Assembly (NCBI RefSeq): GCF_023101665.1
Contig: NZ_CP082161.1
Location: 5,766,001-5,830,000, forward strand
Reading direction: 5' to 3'
Origin: Bradyrhizobium sp. 195
Lineage (GTDB): Bacteria; Pseudomonadota; Alphaproteobacteria; Rhizobiales; Xanthobacteraceae
DNA length: 64,000 nucleotides
The position numbers were made by a program, and so were the translations under genes. Each line of letters begins with the position of its first letter. The first letter of the stretch is position 1. The notes below the pieces were generated by a model, which saw only the letters and a list, made by a program, of their open reading frames with translations, made no database searches and was not told the DNA's origin. Shown one piece after another: positions 8,829 to 16,401 of the stretch.

Positions 8829-10078
8829 GTTGCACTCCCCTCGCCTGCTCTTGCATGCCGCGACAGCATCGCCGAGAACGCCGCGAAGATCTTGCGCATC
8901 TGCGGCGGCTTGTAAGGAAACACGTCCGGCGAATCCATGTTGTGCACGACGGCGGTGTTGTCGGCTTCGAAGACCAGGAGCTCGTTGTCCTGGTTCTCGG
9001 CGCAATCGACGATGAAATAATCGAGGCCGACGCGCTTGCTCATCTCATCGAGCGCGCTTCTGTGGCGCGCTGCGAAGGCGCTGTCGAACTCGCGCATGAA
9101 GACGGCTTCCTCGGCCCGTTTCTCCTCGCTGAACGCCATGTAGGCGTTGAGATACCAAATATCCCAGCGGTCGGCGATCGCCATGTGGCAGGCGTAAGGC
9201 TTGCCGTCGACCATCGCGAGGCGATATTTGCGATAGAGGCCGTCCGCGTTCACGTAGTCGACGAAGCGCGCGACGAAGAAATCCTGGTCGTCGCGTGCGG
9301 AAAGATAAGCTGCGAGCGCCGCCGCATCGTCGAGCTTCGCGAGCCCGACGCCGGCATGCGAGCCGCGCGGCCGCGCGATCATCGGAAAGCGCAGTTCATC
9401 CGCAACGTCCCGGCAAGCGATCTGCTCTCGCGAAAGATCCAGCAATTGCGCGCGCGTCGCGTGGATGGTCGCGGGAATGTCGAGACCCGGCACGCCGGCC
9501 AGCAGCCGATGCAGCTTGTCGCGATCGAGATTGCCGATGCGATCAGGACGATTGAGCAGCGGCCGCGGCCAGTGCGGTGCGGCCTTCTCGATCAACGCGA
9601 GCGCCTCGCGGCATTCCTCGGAATCCGAGGCAACCACGATGGCAACGTCGTGCTCGGGCAAAATCTCCGGCAGACCGGCGCCCTTGACCACGTAGAGCGT
9701 CAACAGCTCGATGTCGGAGTCTTCGAGCAGAAAATCGATCGGCGTGTTGCCACCCATATCGATGTCGGCGGCAAGCGCGAGCACGCGCAGGCCCGGTTTC
9801 GGAGCAGCACTCGGCGTGCGAAACAATTGATGGAAGGCGAGCACCTCCGACTGGATCGCGAGCCCCTGATCCTTGTCGCCGAGAAGCTGGGTGATCAACG
9901 ACAGATCGAGCGCTTCGCCCGCCAGCGCGGTCCCCGCCGCGATCCGCGTCAGCATCTGGTCGCGCAACGGATGCAGGTCGACGCCTTCGAAGGCCCGGCG
10001 CGTCAGCTGCGCAAAGCCGATGCGGTCGGCATAGTTCGCCGCGGTCATGCCGATTGGCGCGGAAACCGGATGCTGCAT
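8825..10078 (-). CDS. ATP-grasp (RimK/ligase-like) protein
   Basis: 417 aa. Residues about 1-200 look like a pre-ATP-grasp region with a Rossmann-like half (LRVLALAADIDMGG, then EHDVAIVVASDSEECREAL). Residues 205-400 carry ATP-grasp features: FPMIARPRGSHAGVGLAKL (nucleotide-binding strand and glycine loop, with R where many relatives have K), YRKYRLAMVDG, and a metal-binding LLVFEADNTAVVHNMD with E371, D373 and N374. ATP-grasp enzymes form amide or ester bonds through an acyl-phosphate, so ligation of an acid to an amine is the natural guess. The amine could come from the coupled decarboxylase. The specific reaction is unknown. It starts one base after the stop of the upstream PLP enzyme and ends in an ATGA overlap with the decarboxylase, so all three are translated from one message. 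Confidence 0.75.
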   Translation of the reverse strand: MQHPVSAPIGMTAANYADRIGFAQLTRRAFEGVDLHPLRDQMLTRIAAGTALAGEALDLSLITQLLGDKDQGLAIQSEVLAFHQLFRTPSAAPKPGLRVLALAADIDMGGNTPIDFLLEDSDIELLTLYVVKGAGLPEILPEHDVAIVVASDSEECREALALIEKAAPHWPRPLLNRPDRIGNLDRDKLHRLLAGVPGLDIPATIHATRAQLLDLSREQIACRDVADELRFPMIARPRGSHAGVGLAKLDDAAALAAYLSARDDQDFFVARFVDYVNADGLYRKYRLAMVDGKPYACHMAIADRWDIWYLNAYMAFSEEKRAEEAVFMREFDSAFAARHRSALDEMSKRVGLDYFIVDCAENQDNELLVFEADNTAVVHNMDSPDVFPYKPPQMRKIFAAFSAMLSRHARAGEGSAT

Positions 10079-10079
10079 C

Positions 10080-11705
10080 TCACACCTCGAACGCGGAGTT
10101 TACGGGCACGGCCGCGACTGCGCCACGGTCAAGCAGCAGCTCGATCTTTACCAGGACCTGGGCGATGCGATCGAGAACGTGCTGCACATTGCGCTGCCGC
10201 TCCGCCGCGTCCGGCGACCAGGCCTCGGTCACGTGCCGGGCGCCGACGCAAAGGCGCAGCACGGCCTGCGGTGCCTCGTCCTCCCGCTCTAGACGGACCG
10301 GCTGGCCGATCAGGCAGCGCTGCGCGGCGACCTGCCGGTCCGCCGCGCTGCCACCGATCTCCTCGTTCATGTCGCGCGCCATCGCCCGATGAATGGCGCT
10401 GGTCTCGGCGATCGACGCTGGTTTGCCGCCGCGCAGCAGCATGAACGGAAAGATCGTGGTTTGTGCAAATTCCTCGTCATCCACGCTCGCCGTCCTGGTC
10501 GTGGGGGGAACGGAGCGAAGCGAGGGCGACAACGCGATCATGCTGTCGATGCCGGCGGCGAGCTCGGCCAGCACCTTGGCGCGGAAAGCCCCTGATACGG
10601 CGTAGTAGCTGCCGATCTCCGCGAGCGCCGCCTCCCAGCGCAGCCATTGACCGAAGTTCGGCCGGCGATCGAAGCGCGAACGCAGCGCCGTCCAGCCCAT
10701 CGGCCAATCGCAGCGGCCGGCATAGTCGAAGATACCGGGCGCTATTCCCTCGACCCGGTCGATCGATCGCGAAAGGACCTTCGGCACCAGCAGCGCACCG
10801 CTGAAGGCAGGCCCACCGAAAAATTTCGAGCCTGACATCAGCACCATATAGCCGCGGTCGAGATAGGAGCGCAGTCGGCGGCGGCCGAGCCGGGCCTGAC
10901 AGGCGTCGACGACGATCTGGACCTTGCGCGGCCAGCGCCGCGCGATCTCGTCGAGGCAGGCCGCGCTCGGCGCCCGCCATCCGAGCTTCGAGCAATCCAT
11001 GATCTGGAGCAGCACGGGCGCGCCGTGCGCGATCGTGGTCTCGATCGCATGCAGCACCGCGGCATCGGCGTCCGCACGCATCGCAATCCCGGGCGCGGTC
11101 TCGAGCAGCGGCAACGCAACGCTGGCGCCGGCGAGCCCCGCAACCGCGCCGTCCTTGCGAACCGCAAAGCCGCTCGCCGTCATGGCGCTGAAATGGTGCC
11201 CGCGGGCGCTATGGGTCGTCCCGCTTCCGGTCTGGTCGGCCCCGACCACGATCGTTACCGGCCGTGCTCCGAGCACTGCGCGCGCCAGGAACAGAGCGTG
11301 GAGCTGGGAATCCGTGCCGGAGGGCGAGAACACGACGTCGACGCGCGGCGGCAGCTGGAGATGGCCGCGCAGCTCGTCCCGCATGTCCTCGCAGCGCGCA
11401 TCGAAGGCGATTTCGACCTCGTCGAACAGGCATTTGTGCATCAGCTCTTCGCGCGCCAGCGCGGCACGGTCATAGGCCGCTTGCGAGATCGTCGACGCGG
11501 TCGAGGAGCCGACATTCCAGATCTCCGGCTCCGGCGAGGCCGCGCAGCCATAGCCGTTGACGCGATCCTTGGGGTCGAGCGCCAGCCGCGGATCTCCGCC
11601 GGAGACGAGGAGCGTGTCGAGCGGCGTGAAGAGATCGCGCAGGCGATAACGCGAACCGCCGGATGCGCGGTCCGGTTCTGACAGACGGGATGCGCCGGCG
11701 CTCAT
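10080..11705 (-). CDS. PLP-dependent fold-type I enzyme (class V aminotransferase-like), function unknown
   Basis: 541 aa from the ATG at 11705; an alternative ATG at 11729 would overlap the glycosyltransferase end by 14 bp, and both ribosome sites are weak. Fold-type I hallmarks are visible: FSPSGTDSQ (phosphate-binding loop), QIVVDACQARLG with D267 for the PLP ring nitrogen, and LMSGSKFFGGPAFSGALL with K294 as the likely Schiff-base lysine. The overall pattern is closest to class V aminotransferases and cysteine desulfurases, but I see no cysteine-desulfurase signature. At about 540 aa it is longer than the usual 380-450. The last 100 residues (after NEEIGGSAADRQ) look like an extra domain. 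It may be a transaminase, lyase or C-C bond-forming enzyme. It lies between a glycosyltransferase and an ATP-grasp gene in one cassette. Confidence 0.72.
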   Translation of the reverse strand: MSAGASRLSEPDRASGGSRYRLRDLFTPLDTLLVSGGDPRLALDPKDRVNGYGCAASPEPEIWNVGSSTASTISQAAYDRAALAREELMHKCLFDEVEIAFDARCEDMRDELRGHLQLPPRVDVVFSPSGTDSQLHALFLARAVLGARPVTIVVGADQTGSGTTHSARGHHFSAMTASGFAVRKDGAVAGLAGASVALPLLETAPGIAMRADADAAVLHAIETTIAHGAPVLLQIMDCSKLGWRAPSAACLDEIARRWPRKVQIVVDACQARLGRRRLRSYLDRGYMVLMSGSKFFGGPAFSGALLVPKVLSRSIDRVEGIAPGIFDYAGRCDWPMGWTALRSRFDRRPNFGQWLRWEAALAEIGSYYAVSGAFRAKVLAELAAGIDSMIALSPSLRSVPPTTRTASVDDEEFAQTTIFPFMLLRGGKPASIAETSAIHRAMARDMNEEIGGSAADRQVAAQRCLIGQPVRLEREDEAPQAVLRLCVGARHVTEAWSPDAAERQRNVQHVLDRIAQVLVKIELLLDRGAVAAVPVNSAFEV

Positions 11706-11715
11706 CCCGGCAGGC

Positions 11716-12501
11716 TCACGCCGCGGCATCTGCCGCCGCCGCGGGCGCGGCTGCGAATTGCGAAGCGATGTCGCCGTGGAAAACCGACGGCCCGACGTGA
11801 TCGAGCGAGCTCTGGATGTCGGCCCAGATCTCGCCGCCGATATCGGTCCAGCGCTTGCAGAAGGCGAAGTCCTCGGACAGATACGTGCCGGTTGCCGGAT
11901 CGATCATGCATTCGAACAATGCGAACCGGTTCGGGCTCGCGACCAGGGTGTCGTGCGAATGCTCGCGGAAGAACTGCAGGCTCGCATAGTCCGGATGGCG
12001 GCACATCGCCTCCAGCACGTGGCGCCGGATCATCAGGAAACCGGTGCCGGCATAGCGCACGCGGGTGAAGCCGTTGACCACGACGATACGGTCGGGATCC
12101 TCGATCTCGAGCACGTAGTCGAGCGAAGCCGCCGGCACGTCGGCCCGGCCAGACTGGATCGCCCGCGCGGCCTTGTCCCAGTTGACCCGCTTGATCGGAT
12201 AGCAGCCGGCGACGACGTCGGCGCCGCATTCGATCAGCCGGAACACCTGCTCCGGCTTGAAGCCGATGTCGGCATCGATGAACAGGAAATGCGTCGCCTT
12301 GGGATCGTCCAGGAACATCGCGGCCAGATTGGCCCGTGCGCGGGTGATCAGCGCGTCGCCGTCCCGCAGCAGCACCTTGAGCTCGAGGTTGGACATGCCG
12401 TGCACGGCGCGCTGCAGCGCGAAGATCGAGCTCGCATAGATGCTCGACACCTGCCCGCCGAAGCATGGCGTGGCCACCACCAGTTGCATCTTGTCCGACA
12501 T
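11716..12501 (-). CDS. GT-A fold glycosyltransferase-like protein
   Basis: 261 aa, cytoplasmic, no signal peptide. It begins with LVVATPCFGGQVSSIYASSI, then has an ITRARANLAAMFL helix and a DxD metal-binding motif in FLFIDADIGF (D76, D78). Further on are a GCYPIKR strand, AGTGFLMIRR and a possible catalytic region SEDFAFCKRW. These are features of nucleotide-sugar-dependent GT-A enzymes that transfer one sugar. The C-terminus is a short alanine-rich tail. The ATG is at 12501 with GGAG about 9 bp upstream. It is the first gene of the cassette, 71 bp downstream of flgL on the same strand. The acceptor is unknown; flagellin or hook protein is suggested by position only. Confidence 0.75.
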   Translation of the reverse strand: MSDKMQLVVATPCFGGQVSSIYASSIFALQRAVHGMSNLELKVLLRDGDALITRARANLAAMFLDDPKATHFLFIDADIGFKPEQVFRLIECGADVVAGCYPIKRVNWDKAARAIQSGRADVPAASLDYVLEIEDPDRIVVVNGFTRVRYAGTGFLMIRRHVLEAMCRHPDYASLQFFREHSHDTLVASPNRFALFECMIDPATGTYLSEDFAFCKRWTDIGGEIWADIQSSLDHVGPSVFHGDIASQFAAAPAAAADAAA

Positions 12502-12550
12502 CGGCAGCTCCGCCCCGCTCCAATCCTCACCAAGAGGTAAAGAGGCATGG

Positions 12551-12565
12551 TTAACGGCGTCTTAA
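12551..12565 (-). promoter_or_regulatory. Perfect CtrA box before the glycosyltransferase cassette
   Basis: TTAA-N7-TTAA, exactly the consensus of the alphaproteobacterial cell-cycle regulator CtrA. It lies between the flgL stop and the glycosyltransferase ATG, about 50 bp before the latter. In GC-rich DNA such a match is rare: at about 65% GC I would expect well under one per 64 kb. It suggests the cassette has its own cell-cycle-timed promoter in addition to any read-through from flgEKL. Confidence 0.65.
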
Positions 12566-12572
12566 CGCAGCC

Positions 12573-14462
12573 TTACAGGAACTTGACGAGCGAAAGCTGC
12601 GCCAGGTTCGATGTCACCTGGTAGGAGGCCTGAAGCGCGTTCTGGAGCGCCAGGATCTCGCTCGCGACCTGGTCCGGCGAGGCCGATTCCGCCTGGTCGA
12701 TGATGGTCTGGAGCTGCGCCTTGGCCTGGGTCTGGCGCGTGCTCGCGTCCTTCATCGTGTTCTGGGCCATCGCGATGTCGGTCTGGATGTCCTCGATGCG
12801 CTGCTGACCAGGCTGCTGCGTCAGCGCCTGGGTCACCCGCAGGCTCAGCGCGGCGACCTGCCCGCCCGAATATTGTCCGGTCGGCGAGGTCGAGAAGGTC
12901 CCGAACACCGCGGTCGCCTGCAATTGCCGGCGGATCGCGTCCTCATTCGCCTGGGCGCCATACTGCACCGTGACGGAATCGTCGACCCGCGCCATCGCGG
13001 TCGAGCGCGCCGAGCCGGGCCCGTCATTGCCCAGGTACCATTTCACGGTGGTGGCCGAGCCGTTGACCAGCGTCGTCGCCGAGCTCGCGGGCGAGGAGCC
13101 GACGCGGAGCGGCGGCTGCGTGGCGGTCACGGGCGTCGAGGCAAAACCGAGCGAGCCCAGCGCGCCCGTATTCGAGCTGGTGATATTCAGGCTGGCCGCA
13201 TCGTCGGTGTTGATCGTGATCGAACCGCCGTGGACCGTCGACGGCTTCGACGTCCCCGTGATCGCGTCGATCTTGCTCATCAGCGTCTGGATGCTGTCGC
13301 CGACGTTGAGCTGGTTGCCGGTCGCGCCCGTGGCCACGAAGGTCAGCGTGGTGCCGTTGACGGTGATGGTGTCGCCGGCGACGAAACCCGGCGAGATCGA
13401 GTCCGTCGGGCTCGCACCGGACAGCGCTGTCGCTCCGCTGATCGGTACGAGGGGGCCCGCCTGGCTGGTCTTGGGCGCGCCGATCGCAGAGCTTGCGGTG
13501 TTGAAGAAATTGTCACCGGCGGTCACGGCGGACGCCGCAACCAGCGAGGTGCCTGCGAGCTTCTGGATCGCGATGTTCAATGCGTTGTTGAGGTTCAAGG
13601 CCGTGTTGTTCGGGTTGACCGGCGTGCTCGCATCGATCGCGAAGCTGCCGAGCGGCGTCGGCGTCGCCGTCGATGCGGTCAGGTCGATCTGCTCGGTCGT
13701 GCCGTCCGGCAGCGTGAACTGAACGCTGAGCTTGTCGCCGTTGTTCGGATTGATGCCGTTGAGATCAACCGAGAACGACACCGGCGATCCGCTCGGGCCG
13801 GTGACGGTCGCGCCTGTCAGCGTCGAGGAGACCGCCTTGATCTTGAGGCCGAACGGCGAGCCCGCGACGTCTTCCGACACCTGGACCGAGCTCGGCGTCG
13901 GCTGTGGCGTTGCCAGTACCAGGCGGCCCATGCCGTTGGCCCCCAAGTCGGCGGCCTGGCGCTCCGCCATGACGGTCTTGAATCCCGCTTGCGTCGTCGT
14001 GCCGTTGATGATGTCGCCGGCGTCCGCAACCGACTGCGTGTTGACGGCGGTCCCGGAGAACAGATAGCGGTTGCCCGTCTGCGTGTTGAGCACGCCGACC
14101 ATCGAGCCGAACTGGGCGGCGGCGGTGTTCTGCGCGATGGTCTGGCCGTTGACGTTGAGGTCCTGCGCGGTGTTGGCGGCGCCCGTCTGCACAGTGCTGC
14201 GGATCTTGGTCAGCGACTGCAACGCGGTGTTGGCGAGGTTGATGCTGACATTGACGTTGGTGATCGTGTCGGTATAGGCGGCGATGTTGGAGAGCTGCGC
14301 GCGCCCGGCGATCGCAAAGCCCTCGTTGGTTCCCATCCCGGAATAGTTCTGCGACAGCTTCCCGGTCGAGAGCTGCGTCGACAGGTCCGTGAGCTGCTGA
14401 TTGATGTTGCGGATCTGCGAGCCGAGAACCGACGAGGAGTAGTTGATGCTGCTGATCGACAT
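12573..14462 (-). CDS. flgL: Flagellar hook-filament junction protein FlgL (HAP3), enlarged
   Basis: 629 aa, about twice the size of enteric FlgL. FlgL forms the last junction ring between the hook and the filament. The N-terminus (SSINYSSSVLGSQIRNINQQL, then DLSTQLSTGK) and the C-terminal helix (ending NLAQLSLVKFL) are the conserved flagellin-like coiled-coil ends. The middle carries an inserted module at about residues 362-440 (DTITVNGTTLTF, a DSIQTLMSKID helix and a GSLGF close). It closely resembles modules in FlgE and FliC of this locus. The gene is third in flgE-flgK-flgL, 21 bp after flgK. Confidence 0.93.
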   Translation of the reverse strand: MSISSINYSSSVLGSQIRNINQQLTDLSTQLSTGKLSQNYSGMGTNEGFAIAGRAQLSNIAAYTDTITNVNVSINLANTALQSLTKIRSTVQTGAANTAQDLNVNGQTIAQNTAAAQFGSMVGVLNTQTGNRYLFSGTAVNTQSVADAGDIINGTTTQAGFKTVMAERQAADLGANGMGRLVLATPQPTPSSVQVSEDVAGSPFGLKIKAVSSTLTGATVTGPSGSPVSFSVDLNGINPNNGDKLSVQFTLPDGTTEQIDLTASTATPTPLGSFAIDASTPVNPNNTALNLNNALNIAIQKLAGTSLVAASAVTAGDNFFNTASSAIGAPKTSQAGPLVPISGATALSGASPTDSISPGFVAGDTITVNGTTLTFVATGATGNQLNVGDSIQTLMSKIDAITGTSKPSTVHGGSITINTDDAASLNITSSNTGALGSLGFASTPVTATQPPLRVGSSPASSATTLVNGSATTVKWYLGNDGPGSARSTAMARVDDSVTVQYGAQANEDAIRRQLQATAVFGTFSTSPTGQYSGGQVAALSLRVTQALTQQPGQQRIEDIQTDIAMAQNTMKDASTRQTQAKAQLQTIIDQAESASPDQVASEILALQNALQASYQVTSNLAQLSLVKFL

Positions 14463-14483
14463 GTTTCAGAGCCCTGTTACTGC

Positions 14484-16367
14484 TTACCCTTGAGCCTGGA
14501 GCAACGTGTTCATCATGCTTTGCACCACCGACATGACGTGAGCGTTGGCGGCATAGGCATTCTGGAGCTGGATCAGGTTCGACATCTCGGAGTCGAGGTT
14601 GACGCTGGAGGTCGAGCTGAACTTGGCCTGGAGCGTCGAGACAACGACGCTCTGGCCCTGCTGGAGCTGGGTTGCCTGGGTCGCGGCGTTGGCCTGCACG
14701 CTCAGGAACTGCTGGAGAAAATTCGAAACGCTGCCGCTGAAGGGCTGGCTCGCCGAGCCGAGACCGCTCTGCGGCGAATAGGAGAACACCGACGAGGTGA
14801 GCTGCGAGTAGAGATAGTCGGAACGCGTGGTGTCGCCCGCGGGCGTCACCGGCGAGGTGTTGTACACCGACATCCTGGTCGGGTCGTTGACCAACTGCGT
14901 GTTCACGGCGATGCGTCCGGCAAGGCCGGTCATCTGCGATCCCGAGCCGGTGATCGCGCCGGTGTAGAGCGCCTGTCCGCCGTCGGTGAACAGCGGCAGT
15001 TGTGGATTGCCCGAGGTCAGCGACGAGATCGTCTTGCTGGTCGAGGCCGAATTGACCTTGGCGAGGCCGCTGCTGTCGTCGGTGACCCGCAGCGTCGTGG
15101 CGGTCGCTGGCGGCGGCGTGGCAGAGAAGGACAGGTGCGAGCCCGAGAGCGCGGTGTTGAGCGCGGAGGCGATCGCCCCCATGCCGCCGGCGAAGTTGAT
15201 GCCGATCCGCATCGGGTTGGCATTCGTCGCGTTCTGGAGCGGCAGCGCCGCCGGATCGGTCACGTTGACCAGCGTGACCTGACGCTGCGTGTTGGTTGCG
15301 GTGTCGGTGTAGGTGATATTGACCGTGTTGCCCGGCAGGGCACCAGCGAGATCGAGATCGAACCCGGCCGGCGGACCGGACACCGTGCTGCCGGGCGTAG
15401 TCTTGTCGGACAGCGCGCTCGACATCGTGGCGGCGAGCTGGTCGATCTGGTTCTGCGCCTGCACCAGCAGATCGTCGCGCAGCTTCAGGTCGGCCGCGAT
15501 CTGGCCGGACGACACCACGTTGTTGGCGACGACGTCGACCTGCGAGCCATTCGGCAGCTTGATGTTGAACGCGCCGACGCCGGACTTGGCCGGATCGATG
15601 TTGTAGAGCGAGGTCGCCGACAACGCGCCCGCGGACGCAAAGGAGAATTCCGATGCAAGGCCGGCACCGACCAGCTGAATGCCGGTCGTGGTGTAGATAT
15701 TGGCCTGGTTCGAGCCGTCCATGGTGACGCGGACGTCGACATATTTCGACAGCGTGTTGATGGCCTGGTCGCGCTGATCCATCAGAGTCGCGGCCGAGGG
15801 GTCGTTGGCGGACAGGGCCTGCAACTTGGTGTTGATGGTGGCGACCTGCTGCATCGCAGCGTTCGCGGCCTGCGCCGAGGTGCCGAGATCCTGCTCGACG
15901 TTCGAGCGCAGCGACTGGATGCCCTTGGTGGTGACGTTGAGCTGCGTGGCCAGCGCCTGCGCCGCACCGAGGGCAACGGTTTGCGCCGACGACGCGCCCG
16001 AGCTGGTCGACAGCGCCTGCAGCGCGGTGGTGAATTTGTTCAGCGCGTCTTCGAGCGTACCGCTGTTGCCGGGCGTGCCATAGACATTCTGAAGCTGCTT
16101 CAGGATGTTGGCCATCTGGTCGGCGTAACCGCTGCCGCCCGTCTCGGTGCGCAGTTGGTTCTGCACAAAGGTGTCGAGCTCCCGGCTGACGCCGGTCGTC
16201 ATCGCCGTCGAGCCGAAATCGCCGGTGGTGACCTCGATCTGGTTCGGCCTCTGGACGACGTAACCCGGCGTCTGCGAATTCGCGACGTTCGAGGAGACGA
16301 TCGAGAGCGCGGCCTGGTTGGCACGCAGACCGCTCATCGCACTGGCGAGGGCTGAACTCAAACCCAT
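14484..16367 (-). CDS. flgK: Flagellar hook-associated protein FlgK (HAP1)
   Basis: 627 aa. FlgK is the first hook-filament junction protein. The N-terminus (MGLSSALASAMSGLRANQAALSIVSSNVANSQTPGY) is the family signature also shared with rod and hook proteins. The C-terminus (DSEMSNLIQLQNAYAANAHVMSVVQSMMNTLL) is the conserved terminal helix. A variable, threonine-rich domain fills about 300-470. I did not see the TVNG-type module found in FliC, FlgL and FlgE. The gene lies 34 bp after flgE in the same operon. Confidence 0.95.
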   Translation of the reverse strand: MGLSSALASAMSGLRANQAALSIVSSNVANSQTPGYVVQRPNQIEVTTGDFGSTAMTTGVSRELDTFVQNQLRTETGGSGYADQMANILKQLQNVYGTPGNSGTLEDALNKFTTALQALSTSSGASSAQTVALGAAQALATQLNVTTKGIQSLRSNVEQDLGTSAQAANAAMQQVATINTKLQALSANDPSAATLMDQRDQAINTLSKYVDVRVTMDGSNQANIYTTTGIQLVGAGLASEFSFASAGALSATSLYNIDPAKSGVGAFNIKLPNGSQVDVVANNVVSSGQIAADLKLRDDLLVQAQNQIDQLAATMSSALSDKTTPGSTVSGPPAGFDLDLAGALPGNTVNITYTDTATNTQRQVTLVNVTDPAALPLQNATNANPMRIGINFAGGMGAIASALNTALSGSHLSFSATPPPATATTLRVTDDSSGLAKVNSASTSKTISSLTSGNPQLPLFTDGGQALYTGAITGSGSQMTGLAGRIAVNTQLVNDPTRMSVYNTSPVTPAGDTTRSDYLYSQLTSSVFSYSPQSGLGSASQPFSGSVSNFLQQFLSVQANAATQATQLQQGQSVVVSTLQAKFSSTSSVNLDSEMSNLIQLQNAYAANAHVMSVVQSMMNTLLQAQG

Positions 16368-16401
16368 GTTACTTGCCGCCTTTGGTTACGTTACGCGCCA
16401 A

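Noticed and set aside
12873..16355. 1160-aa plus-strand open frame opposite flgL and flgK
   Set aside because: It spans two real genes and their junction, is highly basic and compositionally biased, and both genes on the other strand are clear flagellar proteins.
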